From Rheinheimera sp. UJ63 (lineage in GTDB: Bacteria > Pseudomonadota > Gammaproteobacteria > Enterobacterales > Alteromonadaceae): 64,000 nucleotides of DNA. The DNA is taken from NCBI RefSeq assembly GCF_021568285.1, contig NZ_JAKGTQ010000002.1, positions 62,001 through 126,000 on the forward strand, read 5' to 3'. Shown one piece after another: positions 8,154-17,933 of this stretch. The notes beneath the pieces were generated by a model. That model was given only the letters and a program-made list of their open reading frames with translations. It searched no databases and was not told the DNA's origin. The position numbers and the translations under genes were made by a program. Within the stretch, counting starts at the first letter, position 1, and each line of letters starts with the position of its first letter.

Positions 8154-9815
8154 TTAGATCCGCTTGTATTTAATCCGATGTGGCTCCAGCGCTGCCGCGC
8201 CATAAGTTTGTTTTAACCAGGCTTCGTAATCAGAGTAGTTACCTTCAAAGAAATTCACTTTACCTTCATCACGATAATCGAGGATATGCGTGGCAATGCG
8301 GTCGAGGAACCAGCGGTCGTGCGAGATCACCATGGCACAACCAGGGAAATCTAAAATGGCGTTCTCGAGTGCGCGCAGTGTTTCAACATCTAAGTCGTTG
8401 GTGGGTTCATCGAGTAACAACATATTGCCACCGGCTTTTAATAGCGCCGCCAGATGCACGCGGTTACGCTCACCCCCCGATAACTCGCCAATAAACTTCT
8501 GCTGATCGTTACCTTTAAAGTTAAAACGGCCAACATAAGCGCGGCTTGGGATCTGGAAATTGCCAATTTGCAGCATATCTTGGCCGTTTGAGATTTCCTG
8601 CCACACCGTGTTTTTCGGGTTCATGCTATCGCGGAACTGATCAACACTTGCTACTTGCACCGTTTCGCCAAGTTCAATGCTGCCGTTATCGGCTTTTTCT
8701 GCGCCGGTGATCATTTTAAACAGTGTTGATTTACCCGCACCATTCGGGCCGATAATACCGACAATCGCCCCTTTAGGAATGCTAAAGCTCAGATCATCGA
8801 TTAACACACGATCGCCAAAGGTTTTGCGCAGGTGTCCCACTTCCAGTACCTTATCGCCTAAACGTGGTCCAGGTGGAATAAACAGCTCATTAGTTTCATT
8901 ACGCTTTTGAAAATCTTGGCTTTGCAATTCTTCAAAACGTGCCATCCGCGCTTTACTTTTTGCATGGCGGCCTTTCGGGTTAGTACGAACCCATTCTAAT
9001 TCTTGTTTAATTGAGCGCTGGCGAGCACTTTCTGTTTTATCTTCTTGTGCTAGTCGGGCTTCTTTTTGTTCTAACCAGCTAGAGTAATTCCCTTGCCACG
9101 GAATACCTTCACCCCGGTCTAGCTCTAAGATCCAACCGGCTACATTGTCTAGGAAATAACGGTCGTGGGTAATGGCCACCACAGTACCAGGATAATCGTG
9201 TAAAAAGCGTTCTAACCAAGCCACCGATTCAGCATCCAAGTGGTTAGTGGGTTCATCTAATAACAGCATATCGGGGCGTTCTAATACCAAGCGGCAAATC
9301 GCCACCCGGCGACGCTCCCCGCCCGACAGATGTTCAATTTTGGCATCCCAAGGTGGTAAGCGTAATGAATCTGCCGCACGCTCTAGCGTGTTATCTAAGT
9401 TATGACCATCTTTTGCTTGTATTAATGCTTCTAACTCACCTTGCTCGCGCGCTAAGGCATCAAAATCGGCGTTTTCATCGGCATAAGCGGCATACACTTC
9501 ATCTAGCCGAGTAAAGGCTTCTTTTACATCACTAACGGCTTCTTCAACAATCTGCCGTACTGTTTTGTTGTTATCCAATACCGGCTCTTGCGGTAAGTAA
9601 CCGATTTTTGTGCCGGTTAATGCCCGTGCTTCGCCTTCAAACTCTTTGTCGATACCGGCCATAATGCGTAATAACGTCGATTTACCCGAGCCGTTTAAGC
9701 CAAGTACCCCAATCTTGGCGCCGGGGAAAAAAGATAAAGAGATGTCTTTTAAGATGGTGCGTTTCGGGGGAACCACTTTCGAAACCCGATACATTGAATA
9801 AATAAATTGTGCCAT
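8154..9815 (-). CDS. ettA: Energy-dependent translational throttle protein EttA (ABC-F ATPase)
   Basis: A 553-residue soluble protein with two ABC ATPase cassettes and no membrane segments, as in EttA. Cassette 1 has Walker A GLNGSGKST and signature LSGGERRR, with DEPTNHLD. Cassette 2 has GPNGAGKST and LSGGERNR, with DEPTNDLD. The linker between them (about residues 240-320) is the charged ABC-F P-site tRNA interaction region. Length and the YSMYRVSKVVPPK start match the family closely. EttA binds the ribosomal E site and throttles early elongation according to the ATP/ADP ratio. It is monocistronic here, with its own terminator. Confidence 0.96.
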   Translation of the reverse strand: MAQFIYSMYRVSKVVPPKRTILKDISLSFFPGAKIGVLGLNGSGKSTLLRIMAGIDKEFEGEARALTGTKIGYLPQEPVLDNNKTVRQIVEEAVSDVKEAFTRLDEVYAAYADENADFDALAREQGELEALIQAKDGHNLDNTLERAADSLRLPPWDAKIEHLSGGERRRVAICRLVLERPDMLLLDEPTNHLDAESVAWLERFLHDYPGTVVAITHDRYFLDNVAGWILELDRGEGIPWQGNYSSWLEQKEARLAQEDKTESARQRSIKQELEWVRTNPKGRHAKSKARMARFEELQSQDFQKRNETNELFIPPGPRLGDKVLEVGHLRKTFGDRVLIDDLSFSIPKGAIVGIIGPNGAGKSTLFKMITGAEKADNGSIELGETVQVASVDQFRDSMNPKNTVWQEISNGQDMLQIGNFQIPSRAYVGRFNFKGNDQQKFIGELSGGERNRVHLAALLKAGGNMLLLDEPTNDLDVETLRALENAILDFPGCAMVISHDRWFLDRIATHILDYRDEGKVNFFEGNYSDYEAWLKQTYGAAALEPHRIKYKRI

Positions 9816-9976
9816 TACTAAGTTTCCGTCCGTTAAGGGCTGTCACAGTGAAGCAAATTGTACGTTATTTTCACCAGTGGTGGAAAGTGAATGGCGATGC
9901 TTTAGAATAATGTTGGCTTTTGTGGGCGGATCTCTGTTTTAATACACATCATTAGAGAATTTTTAGTAGGTTAATT

Positions 9977-10330
9977 ATGTCTGAATTTGCACACGATCCA
10001 AGCTTTCAACGTTTTATCGAAGAAGCTAAAACCCATGGCGTAGTCTGGACTCTCGCTGATGGTGAAGACTTATTAGTGGTTGAATCGGTAGAATTTGAAG
10101 AAACAGATGTAATGCCATTTTGGTCAAGCAAAGCGGATGCGCAAGCGCACTGCTCAGAAGAATGGTCAAGTTATAAACCTGAGCCAATCCCACTCGATGT
10201 GTTCTGTGACGGCTGGTTAAAAGAGATGTACGATGACGGCGTCTTAATCGGCACTAACTGGGATGAATCACTCAATGGTCCTGAAGTCGAGCCGCGTGAA
10301 TTGCTAGAAGCGCTGGCGCTTGTACAGTAA
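9977..10330 (+). CDS. DUF2750 domain-containing protein
   Basis: A 117-residue acidic cytoplasmic protein that fills the DUF2750 family length. Typical features are WTLADGEDLLV near residue 24, the MPFWSSKADAQAHC segment, and the DVFCDGWLKEMYDDGVLIGTNW core. It has no signal peptide, membrane segment or known catalytic motif. The gene stands alone between ettA and folE with its own terminator. The biochemical role of the family is not known to me. Confidence 0.85.
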   Translation: MSEFAHDPSFQRFIEEAKTHGVVWTLADGEDLLVVESVEFEETDVMPFWSSKADAQAHCSEEWSSYKPEPIPLDVFCDGWLKEMYDDGVLIGTNWDESLNGPEVEPRELLEALALVQ

Positions 10331-10353
10331 TTAAACACTGTGCTACACCCTAA

Positions 10354-10376
10354 GCCCAGCCTTTGCTGGGCTTTCG
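10354..10376 (+). terminator. Terminator after the DUF2750 gene
   Basis: Perfect arms GCCCAGC / GCTGGGC with a CTTT loop, then TTTCG. It is located 24 nt after the stop. Confidence 0.75.
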
Positions 10377-10477
10377 TCGTTTAAGGGTGTAAAATAATAA
10401 TATTATGATCTGGTCGCTAAACTGCTTTTCTTTGCAGTGCGTATAACAGATATTGCAAATCAGTATTTGGAAAAACT

Positions 10478-11119
10478 ATGTTATCAGAAGCAGCAATGTT
10501 AGTCCGTAGTGCACTTGAGACGCGTGGTCTTGAGACTCCTATGCGTGATAACGGCTTGTCCCGCGATGAGAAATACGAAAAGATTAACCAGTTACTCACT
10601 GAGGTTGTCAGCACCTTGGGGCTTGATCTCACCGATGACAGTTTAAGAGAAACGCCACATCGCATTGCTAAAATGTATGTTGACGAGGTCTTTGGTGGTT
10701 TGGATTATCAAAACTTTCCGAAGATGGCGCTGATAGAAAACAAAATGCAAGTTAACGAGATGGTCAAAGTAAAAGACATCAGCTTTACCAGTACTTGCGA
10801 GCATCACTTCGTCACCATCGATGGCAGCGCTACGGTGGCTTACATCCCTAAAGATAATATCATTGGCTTATCTAAGATTAATCGCATAGTGCGTTTCTTT
10901 GCACAGCGTCCTCAGGTGCAAGAACGCTTAACCCAGCAAATCTTAGTGGCGTTACAAGCCTTACTTGAAACAGACAACGTTGCAGTGACCATGGATGCGG
11001 TACATTACTGTGTGAAATCGCGTGGTGTAATGGATGTTAATTCTAAAACGCAGACTACGGCACTGGGCGGTATTTTCAAAGATGACGCTCGCACCCGAGC
11101 GGAGTTTTTAGCTCGCTAA
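10478..11119 (+). CDS. folE: GTP cyclohydrolase I
   Basis: A 213-residue enzyme closely matching the E. coli-type FolE over its whole length. It converts GTP to 7,8-dihydroneopterin triphosphate, the first step of folate synthesis, in the cytoplasm. Zinc ligands Cys107 and His110 (TSTCEHHF) and Cys178 (HYCVKSRG) are present. The [21 protein letters not shown] segment is the strongly conserved active-site region. It is monocistronic in this window, convergent with the c-di-GMP protein gene 36 nt away. No riboswitch-like structure was noticed upstream. Confidence 0.97.
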   Translation: MLSEAAMLVRSALETRGLETPMRDNGLSRDEKYEKINQLLTEVVSTLGLDLTDDSLRETPHRIAKMYVDEVFGGLDYQNFPKMALIENKMQVNEMVKVKDISFTSTCEHHFVTIDGSATVAYIPKDNIIGLSKINRIVRFFAQRPQVQERLTQQILVALQALLETDNVAVTMDAVHYCVKSRGVMDVNSKTQTTALGGIFKDDARTRAEFLAR

Positions 11120-11155
11120 CCGCCGTTAGTTGCGGGATACCACGGGGCTAATTGC

Positions 11156-14146
11156 TTATTGCTTTAAACAATTAGCCCCATGCAGTTCTAAAAAGGTCGT
11201 GGCATTTTCAGCACTCAATGGTTTGCTGTAGTAGTAACCCTGAATTTCATGACAGTGCATGTTTTCTAGTAACTTCAGCTGCTCTACTGTTTCAACCCCT
11301 TCAGCAATAGTAATTAAATCCATACTCTTAGCAATATTAATGATCGCACTGACAATCGCTTTATCGTCTTTATCATTTAGAATATCTTGAATAAAAGATT
11401 GGTCTATTTTTAGTTTTGTTAGGGCAAAACGCTTTAAATAACTTAATGATGAATAACCCGTACCAAAATCATCGACTGCAATTTTAAAACCGAGCTCATT
11501 AAACTGTTTAATTAAAATAGCGCTTTGCTCTGGGTCATCCATCATGGCACTTTCGGTTATTTCTAGCTCAAGACTACTGGCTGAAACATTATGCTGCTTA
11601 AGTAACTGCTTGATTAAGTCTAATAAATTGGGTTGCCGAAATTGGATCGGTGATAAGTTAATGGCCAAAGTGAAATCCTGATACCCGTTACTTTGCCACA
11701 CCGCTAATTGCCTAAAGGCCTCGGATAATACCCAGGTACCGATCGGTACGATAATGCCAGAGCGCTCCGCTAGCGGAATAAACTCGGCGGGAGATACGAA
11801 ACCTAGCTCACTGTTATACCAGCGAAGTAGTGCTTCAAAGCCAATGATTTTTTGCGTTGCGATACAATATTGTGGTTGGTAAACCAGATTTAACTCTTCT
11901 CGAGCTATGGCATGGCGTAATGCATTTTCTAAAATCAAATGTCGCGAATGGTAAGTTTGCATACTGGCAGTGAAGAAACAGAACGTATTACGACCTAATT
12001 CTTTGGCTTGATACATCGCCATATCCGCATGACGATACAAATCATGAAAAGTTTTACCATCGGTGGGATAAATAGCGATGCCAATTGAGCCTGATAACGT
12101 TAATTCATGACCGGCTGCTAAACAGGGCTCTAATAATAATGGCAATATTTGCTCAGCTAAACTTGCTGCCGCCTTGGCACCAGTGTTTTTGCGGATAATC
12201 ACAAACTCGTCACTACTCAAGCGGCTAAGGGTATCTTCTGCTCGGCATACTGAATCTAGCCGTTTAGCCATTTGCACCAACACTTCGTCACCAATTTGAT
12301 GCCCCAGTGAATCATTGATCTGCTTGAAGCGATCAAGATCAATCACCAGCATGGCAAGTGCTTGCTGGTACTGCTCGCTGATCTGGATCGCTTGCTCGGT
12401 ACGATCATGCAATAAAACGCGGTTAGGCAGTGAAGTTAGCGGATCAAACTCTGCTAAAAAACGAATTTGTGCTTCGTCTTCTTTATATTGGCTTATGTCG
12501 CTGAATAAGCCAACAAAGTAAAAGTCACCGGGTTCTATTCCATCAATTTTACTAATTGAGAGCCACTGCGGATAGATACTGCCATCTTTACGTCGGTTCC
12601 ATATTTCGCCCTTCCAGCTACCGGTATTATCAATTTCTTGCCACATTGCGCGGTAAAACTTTTTATCATGACGACCCGAAGCCAATATATTCGGTTTTTT
12701 ACCCAGCACATCCTGTTCATCGAAACCACTGATTTGACTGAATGCTTGGTTAATTTGGACGATCTTCTGCTCAGCATTGGTGACGATTAAGCCCTCTGAG
12801 CTTTGCTGGTAAAGCCGAGCCAATAATTGCAATTTAAGCTCATTTTCTTTGCGTTGGGTAATATCTAAATGAATACCGACGGTGAGTTTATGTTCTGAGC
12901 TGACAATGGTTCGGCCACGCGAAAGGATCCATACCCAATGACCATCTTTATGGCGCATCCTAAATTGATTTTCGTATAATTTATCGTCTGTTTTATTAAT
13001 GTAATCGTCGAAATAGGCCGTAACACTGGCCATATCATGTGGATGTAAGGCTTTAACCCACAGATCATCTATCGTACCTTCTTGAGCGCTGGCAATACTG
13101 TTGCGATAACCCAGCATAGCAAAATGCTCTGCGCTGTAGGTCATTAAGCCAGTATGATGATCATATTCCCAGCTGGCAGCATTGCTGGCAGCGATAAATG
13201 ATTGGTTGCGTTGTAGTTGAGTTTCTAAATCTTTGGTTTTTGCCGCAACGAGCTGTGCGAGTTGGCTTTTGCTGCGAAGTGTGTTTAATAACAAAAAACT
13301 TAATAATCCCAGCATAATGGTAAACAAAGTCGCAAGAAACAATTGGTAATAATACAGTTGAGGCTGACGCCAATCGGTTTTAGGATAAAGTTGCAAAGAC
13401 CAGTCAGTGTTAGCCGGAAATATATCGCTGGCAACAAAATCATTTCGTGGCGTGGTAATACTACCAAACAGTATAGGTTTATCTTGTGGGATATCACTCT
13501 CAAAAAATATTATATAATCAATTCCTTGCTCAGGTAGTGCTTGTAAGTTAAGCAAGCTGGGTAACTTTTCTATATGCAGCGTAATGTTCACAAAACCCCA
13601 GAAACGACTTTGACTGCCATCCATTAAATATATGGGCAGACGACCCACTAGGCCTGTACCTCCTTGAATTAACTCATAAGGCCCGGTTAACTGCACCTTG
13701 GTGCTGTTAATGGCCTTTCGTGCATCAGCGCCTTGTTCTGGATTAGTCAGAATATTGTAATCAAGTAAATTTATGCCTGTATCTTCAGGATAAATGGCTT
13801 TAATAATGCCTTCTGGGGCGAGTGACACGAGGGTAATGTAGGGATAATACGACGAGATTAACTTAGCGAAATGTTCAAAGCCGTCTATGGCCCCTTGCTG
13901 TTGTTTTACCCAGGCCGAAATGGCGTAACTAAGAGACGATGCCTGCAATAATTCGCGTTCAATTTTACCGGCATAAACTTGTGCTTGCTCTTTAAGTATT
14001 AACTGTTGTTGCTGTAAACGCTGTGTTTTAAGTTCCTCAACCAAATTAAAGCTGAAAAAGCCGCTAAGCGCAGTAATTATTATGGTGATAAGTAAGATGA
14101 TCTTACTGACTTTATTAAACAGCACGCGATGTGGAGCCTTTAACAA
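11156..14146 (-). CDS. CHASE-PAS-PAS-GGDEF-EAL c-di-GMP phosphodiesterase
   Basis: A 996-residue inner-membrane sensor. A membrane segment near residue 20, a periplasmic CHASE domain (about 40-260) and a second membrane segment near 280 are followed by two PAS/PAC units (about 310-560), a GGDEF domain and an EAL domain (from about 735). The GGDEF signature is degenerate (SSDEF, 644-648), but the RxxD inhibitory site (RAED) stands five residues before it. The EAL domain keeps EALLRW, INLSPIQF, EITESAMM, DDFGTGYSS, LKIDQSF, AEGVET and EIQGYYYSKP, so phosphodiesterase activity is likely. The net effect should be c-di-GMP removal in response to a periplasmic ligand and PAS inputs. Confidence 0.92.
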   Translation of the reverse strand: MLKAPHRVLFNKVSKIILLITIIITALSGFFSFNLVEELKTQRLQQQQLILKEQAQVYAGKIERELLQASSLSYAISAWVKQQQGAIDGFEHFAKLISSYYPYITLVSLAPEGIIKAIYPEDTGINLLDYNILTNPEQGADARKAINSTKVQLTGPYELIQGGTGLVGRLPIYLMDGSQSRFWGFVNITLHIEKLPSLLNLQALPEQGIDYIIFFESDIPQDKPILFGSITTPRNDFVASDIFPANTDWSLQLYPKTDWRQPQLYYYQLFLATLFTIMLGLLSFLLLNTLRSKSQLAQLVAAKTKDLETQLQRNQSFIAASNAASWEYDHHTGLMTYSAEHFAMLGYRNSIASAQEGTIDDLWVKALHPHDMASVTAYFDDYINKTDDKLYENQFRMRHKDGHWVWILSRGRTIVSSEHKLTVGIHLDITQRKENELKLQLLARLYQQSSEGLIVTNAEQKIVQINQAFSQISGFDEQDVLGKKPNILASGRHDKKFYRAMWQEIDNTGSWKGEIWNRRKDGSIYPQWLSISKIDGIEPGDFYFVGLFSDISQYKEDEAQIRFLAEFDPLTSLPNRVLLHDRTEQAIQISEQYQQALAMLVIDLDRFKQINDSLGHQIGDEVLVQMAKRLDSVCRAEDTLSRLSSDEFVIIRKNTGAKAAASLAEQILPLLLEPCLAAGHELTLSGSIGIAIYPTDGKTFHDLYRHADMAMYQAKELGRNTFCFFTASMQTYHSRHLILENALRHAIAREELNLVYQPQYCIATQKIIGFEALLRWYNSELGFVSPAEFIPLAERSGIIVPIGTWVLSEAFRQLAVWQSNGYQDFTLAINLSPIQFRQPNLLDLIKQLLKQHNVSASSLELEITESAMMDDPEQSAILIKQFNELGFKIAVDDFGTGYSSLSYLKRFALTKLKIDQSFIQDILNDKDDKAIVSAIINIAKSMDLITIAEGVETVEQLKLLENMHCHEIQGYYYSKPLSAENATTFLELHGANCLKQ

Positions 14147-14430
14147 GTTAATTAAGAGATAGTGTTTTAAATCTTAGCATAGCACTGATTAGGCTCACAG
14201 TAGCTTTGAAGAAAAATTCTTAAATAGAGCAATAAGTTGCAGTGCTGTTAAGAATGATTATTTTAAATGAGCACACAACGTTAGTTTGTTTAATTTGTAG
14301 TATTAATGCATTTAACAATAACTCGCTGCCTGTGAAACTAGCGTTCAACAAAATAAACTGCTTTTCGTCTGGTGGCGTATAGTCATTACCTAAGATCGAT
14401 CTTAGCGGTAAATACTTGGAGAAAGTAAAA

Positions 14431-14982
14431 ATGAAAAAAACACTTAACCTTGCGGCCGTGCTAGCACTGACCTTTTCGGTATCTAGCTTAGCCGCACAGT
14501 GCGGTAATATTCTCGGCCATTCAGTGCAGCAACTCAAAACCCGTGAAAGTGTCGATTTATGTGATGAATTCAAGGGTAAAACATTAATTGTGGTGAATAC
14601 TGCCAGTAAGTGTGGCTTTACTCCGCAGTTTGAAGCCTTAGAAACGCTTTACCAAAACTACAAAGATCAAGGTTTAGTGGTATTAGGTTTCCCATCAAAC
14701 GATTTTCGGCAAGAACACAGTGATGAAGAAAAAACAGCTGAAGTGTGTTATTTAACGTACGGTGTTGAGTTTCCAATGTTTTCAACCAGCAGTGTGCGCG
14801 GGGATAACGCTAACCCGGTATTCAAAGCCTTAATTGCAAAAACCGGTGAAAGCCCGTCTTGGAATTTCAATAAATATATTGTCAGTAAAGACGAGCAACA
14901 AGTGGTGCATTTTGGTAGCCGAACCAGCCCTGATGATCCAAAGTTTATTGCTGAGCTTGAAAAACTGCTAGCGGCAAAGTAA
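14431..14982 (+). CDS. Exported glutathione peroxidase family protein
   Basis: The start is at 14431, preceded by GGAGA with 8 nt spacing; the upstream TTG at 14416 overlaps that site. The 183-residue product begins with a signal peptide (MKKTLNLAAVLALTFSVSSLAA), which is unusual because many bacterial homologues are cytoplasmic. The peroxidatic Cys61 is in VNTASKCGFTPQF (Cys, not selenocysteine). Further active-site positions are seen in FPSNDFRQE (Gln) and SWNFNKYIV (Trp, Asn). It would reduce hydroperoxides in the periplasm. Its stop abuts the rnhA stop exactly, with no gap between the convergent genes. Confidence 0.9.
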   Translation: MKKTLNLAAVLALTFSVSSLAAQCGNILGHSVQQLKTRESVDLCDEFKGKTLIVVNTASKCGFTPQFEALETLYQNYKDQGLVVLGFPSNDFRQEHSDEEKTAEVCYLTYGVEFPMFSTSSVRGDNANPVFKALIAKTGESPSWNFNKYIVSKDEQQVVHFGSRTSPDDPKFIAELEKLLAAK

Positions 14983-15453
14983 TTACTGACTTTGCTCAAA
15001 AGCGCTATCAATCGCGGTGGCATGGTCGGTGGCTGCCGTTCTTGCTAGCTCATCACAGCGTTCATTTTCAGGGTGGCCGCTGTGGCCTTTTACCCAATGC
15101 CAAGCAATCTGATGTTTGCTGCAAGCGGCATCTAAACGTTGCCATAAATCTTGATTTTTAACCGGCTGTTTTTGACTGGTTTTCCAGTTATTGCGTTTCC
15201 AGCCCGCTAACCACTGCATGATACCCAAGCGCACGTATTGGCTGTCGGTGGTCAAATCAACCTGGCAGGGGCTGGTCAGTGATTCTAAACTGACAATAGC
15301 CGCGAGCAATTCCATTCGATTATTGGTGGTTAGCCGAAAGCCGCCACTCAGTTCCTTACGATGTTGCTTGTAAAGCAAGACACTGCCATAGCCGCCAGGA
15401 CCAGGGTTACCCAAGCAAGATCCATCGGTATAGATCGTAACAGTTTTCTGCAT
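14983..15453 (-). CDS. rnhA: Ribonuclease HI
   Basis: The start is at 15453 ([12 protein letters not shown]), just after an AGGAAAG site; the upstream in-frame TTG would put that site inside the gene. The 156-residue protein has all four catalytic acids at the E. coli positions: Asp10, Glu48, Asp70 and Asp134. It degrades the RNA strand of RNA-DNA hybrids. It is divergent from dnaQ, with 66 nt between the starts, the same arrangement as in E. coli, so the two share a promoter region. Confidence 0.97.
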   Translation of the reverse strand: MQKTVTIYTDGSCLGNPGPGGYGSVLLYKQHRKELSGGFRLTTNNRMELLAAIVSLESLTSPCQVDLTTDSQYVRLGIMQWLAGWKRNNWKTSQKQPVKNQDLWQRLDAACSKHQIAWHWVKGHSGHPENERCDELARTAATDHATAIDSAFEQSQ

Positions 15454-15519
15454 AAAGTCTTTCCTCAAAGCAAAACGGCGTATAATCTACCCTAATAGTA
15501 GGCAACAGCGAAAGCAGCA

Positions 15520-16224
15520 ATGTTAAAACGTCAAATTATCTTAGATACCGAAACCACCGGCATTAACCCAAAAGATGGCCATCGTATTATCGAAATTGGC
15601 TGTGTTGAGCTGCTAAATCGGCGTTTTACTGGCAACAATTATCATGTTTATATTAATCCAGAGCGGGAAATTGAAGCTGAAGCCATTGCGGTGCACGGTA
15701 TTACTAACCAACGTTTGCAACACGAACCCAAGTTTCGAGATATTGCACAGGGTTTTTTTGAGTACATTAAGGGGGCCGAATTAGTCATTCACAACGCCGC
15801 TTTCGACGTCGGTTTCATTGATCATGAATTTGCCCTGTTGCAGCCAAAACTCCCACCAGTGGCGGAGTATTGTGGCATTGTTGATACGCTTAAATTAGCG
15901 CGAGATTTGCATCCGGGCCAAAAAAATAACCTCGATGCACTGTGCCGCCGTTATGACATCAATAATAGCCATCGTACTTTGCACGGCGCCTTATTAGATG
16001 CCGAAATTTTGGCTGATGTTTATTTATTAATGACCGGCGGGCAGGTCAGCTTAAACTTAGCGGCGGAAGACGCGAACAATCAACAGGATCAACAGGGGCC
16101 CTTGGTTATCCAGCGCAGTGGTAAGTTAAAAGTGATTAAAGCCAGCAGCCAAGAATTAACTGCCCATCAAAATCGTTTAGATTTAGTGCAAAAGAAAGGG
16201 GGCAGCTGTTTATGGCGAGATTAA
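15520..16224 (+). CDS. dnaQ: DNA polymerase III epsilon subunit (proofreading exonuclease)
   Basis: A 234-residue DEDDh 3'-5' exonuclease. Motif ExoI is LDTETTG at the N-terminus, ExoII is IHNAAFDVGFI, and ExoIII is HGALLDAEILADVYL. A beta-clamp-binding motif, QVSLNL, follows the exonuclease domain near residue 177. The remaining tail would contact the polymerase alpha subunit. It forms the core polymerase with alpha and theta. The downstream TIGR03503-type gene starts 13 nt before its stop, so the two are translationally coupled. Confidence 0.97.
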   Translation: MLKRQIILDTETTGINPKDGHRIIEIGCVELLNRRFTGNNYHVYINPEREIEAEAIAVHGITNQRLQHEPKFRDIAQGFFEYIKGAELVIHNAAFDVGFIDHEFALLQPKLPPVAEYCGIVDTLKLARDLHPGQKNNLDALCRRYDINNSHRTLHGALLDAEILADVYLLMTGGQVSLNLAAEDANNQQDQQGPLVIQRSGKLKVIKASSQELTAHQNRLDLVQKKGGSCLWRD

Positions 16225-17630
16225 TGCTACTGTGTTTTATGCTGTGTAATGTGTTTGTGCTGACTGTCGCTGCACAACAAGATTCCACGCTACCTGTTGC
16301 AACGCCAGAGTCGGCCTCAGCGCAAACACCCGAGCCATTAATGCGCATGTTGGCAGACTTGCCACTGCGCAATCAAATTCCCTTGTTAGATAATCGGTTT
16401 CGAATCGATGACGGTATTGAATCTATCACCTTGGTATTTTTTCGCCGACCGGGTTCGGCTTCTATCGTATTAGTGCGTCCCGATGGCAGTAAGGTGTTTT
16501 ATAACACGGCCAAGCAACACAACATTCGTTGGTTTGATGGCCCTTCCTACGATTTAATTGAAATTACTCAGCCGATGCCAGGGCCTTGGCAGGCCGTCGG
16601 ACGCGTTTTACCCGAAAGTAAGATTTTGGTGCTGACCGATGTGGAATTAGATGTTGATCCTTTACCTAAACCGATGGTGGTAGGGGAAACGTTTAAATTA
16701 ACGGCGCGGATGCTGCAAGATGGTAAAGCGATTAATGCGCGAGAATTTAAAGACATCTTGTCGTTACAAGTGGTTTTTACCAGTACCAATGATAAACGTT
16801 ACGAGAACTTCGGCCGAGGCATGGTGGAAGTGGCCAACTTTCGTGATGATGGCCGTGGTTATGACATCAGTGCGCGCGACGGTATTTTTACCGGTGAGTT
16901 AAATTTGGTGTTTGGCCAAGGCGAGTGGATCCCGCGTTTTATTGTGCGTACGCCTTTGTACACTCGCGAAGTTGAACAAAGTGCCGTTATTATTGAACCT
17001 TCGCCTATTACGCTTAACGTACAGATGGCAACTAAAGCGGAGCAAAGCCATATTATTATGTTGGATGCGAATAGTGAGCTGGTAGACGTCGACTCTTTGC
17101 TGTTCCAAGGGCAAATTCAATACCCAGATGGCGATATGCAATCATTCTCTTTAGTCGAGCCTACCGCAACTAAGCAACTGCAGGTCGATAACCGTGGGCA
17201 TGGTAGTTATATTTTGAATATGGCCGTTTTTGGCCAAATGCGCGATGGTCGAGAGTTTGTATTAAATTTACCTGAAGAACGTTTTCTAGTAGCCATGCTG
17301 GCGCAGGAAGCGCCTGACTTAGGGCCCGCCGACAGCGCAACCGAAGCCGCTGTTGAGGTGGCAGAGCCGGTTGCCACAGAAGTACCTTGGCTTTGGATCA
17401 TCCTGATTAATTTGTTTATTTTAGCGTTAGGCGCAGTAGCCATTTGGTTTGTGTTATCTGGCAAGCAGATCAGTCGTTTGATGTTTTGGCGCATAAAAAC
17501 CGAGCTTGCTGCTACCGCCGCGGTAAATAAGACGGCCTCAGCGGCGAAAGTGGACAGCGCAGCGAACAAGAAACCAGCAAAAAAGAAAGATGGAGAAGAT
17601 ATATTGGATCTTTCTATGCCAGATGGCTAA
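16212..17630 (+). CDS. TIGR03503-type conserved membrane protein
   Basis: A 472-residue protein with a signal peptide (MARLMLLCFMLCNVFVLTVAAQ), a large periplasmic part and one C-terminal membrane segment near residues 393-416 (WLWIILINLFILALGAVAIW). A short charged Ala/Lys-rich cytoplasmic tail ends it. The overall plan matches the family known as TIGR03503 in Vibrio, Shewanella and Alteromonas; I recognise this mainly by architecture and by its position after dnaQ. The periplasmic part looks like beta-sandwich domains, with segments such as EPSPITLNVQMATKAEQS. The function is unknown. It overlaps dnaQ by 13 nt. Confidence 0.8.
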   Translation: MARLMLLCFMLCNVFVLTVAAQQDSTLPVATPESASAQTPEPLMRMLADLPLRNQIPLLDNRFRIDDGIESITLVFFRRPGSASIVLVRPDGSKVFYNTAKQHNIRWFDGPSYDLIEITQPMPGPWQAVGRVLPESKILVLTDVELDVDPLPKPMVVGETFKLTARMLQDGKAINAREFKDILSLQVVFTSTNDKRYENFGRGMVEVANFRDDGRGYDISARDGIFTGELNLVFGQGEWIPRFIVRTPLYTREVEQSAVIIEPSPITLNVQMATKAEQSHIIMLDANSELVDVDSLLFQGQIQYPDGDMQSFSLVEPTATKQLQVDNRGHGSYILNMAVFGQMRDGREFVLNLPEERFLVAMLAQEAPDLGPADSATEAAVEVAEPVATEVPWLWIILINLFILALGAVAIWFVLSGKQISRLMFWRIKTELAATAAVNKTASAAKVDSAANKKPAKKKDGEDILDLSMPDG

Positions 17631-17658
17631 GGAATAGGCAAAAGCGGCAAAAAAGAAG

Positions 17659-17687
17659 TTGACTGAGTTTGGGGTAATCCGTATCAT
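17659..17687 (+). promoter_or_regulatory. Sigma-70 promoter of the tRNA-Asp array
   Basis: TTGACT and TATCAT are separated by exactly 17 nt, followed by a GC-rich discriminator (TCCCGCCGC) typical of stringently controlled stable-RNA promoters. It lies about 50 nt before the first tRNA. Confidence 0.7.
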
Positions 17688-17735
17688 TCCCGCCGCACCA
17701 GACGATACCCAAATGAAATCGTTTGATGCTGGCGC

Positions 17736-17812
17736 GGAGCGGTAGTTCAGTCGGTTAGAATACCGGCCTGTCACGCCGGGGGTCGCGGGTTCGAGTCCCG
17801 TCCGCTCCGCCA
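17736..17812 (+). tRNA. tRNA-Asp (GTC), copy 1
   Basis: A 77-nt cloverleaf with encoded CCA. Acceptor arms GGAGCGG / CCGCTCC pair, the D arm contains AGTCGGTTAGA, the anticodon loop is CTGTCAC (anticodon GTC), and the T arm holds GGTTCGAGTCC. It is the first of four identical genes in one likely transcript. Confidence 0.97.
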
Positions 17813-17830
17813 ACAATTTTGATGCTTTCC

Positions 17831-17907
17831 GGAGCGGTAGTTCAGTCGGTTAGAATACCGGCCTGTCACGCCGGGGGTCGCGGGTTCGAGTCCCGTCCGC
17901 TCCGCCA
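17831..17907 (+). tRNA. tRNA-Asp (GTC), copy 2
   Basis: Identical in all 77 positions to copy 1, with CCA encoded. The 18-nt spacer to copy 1 is unrelated to the other spacers. Confidence 0.97.
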
Positions 17908-17933
17908 CTAGCATCAAAAAAGCTTCCTGATCC

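Noticed and set aside
14220..14573. Minus-strand open frame of 117 codons upstream of and inside the peroxidase gene
   Set aside because: It overlaps the signal peptide region of a convincing gene on the other strand and has no recognisable protein features.
17538..17816. Minus-strand open frame starting MLAERTGLEPATPGV
   Set aside because: It is read antisense through the first tRNA-Asp gene and its flank; this type of translated tRNA is a well-known false gene.
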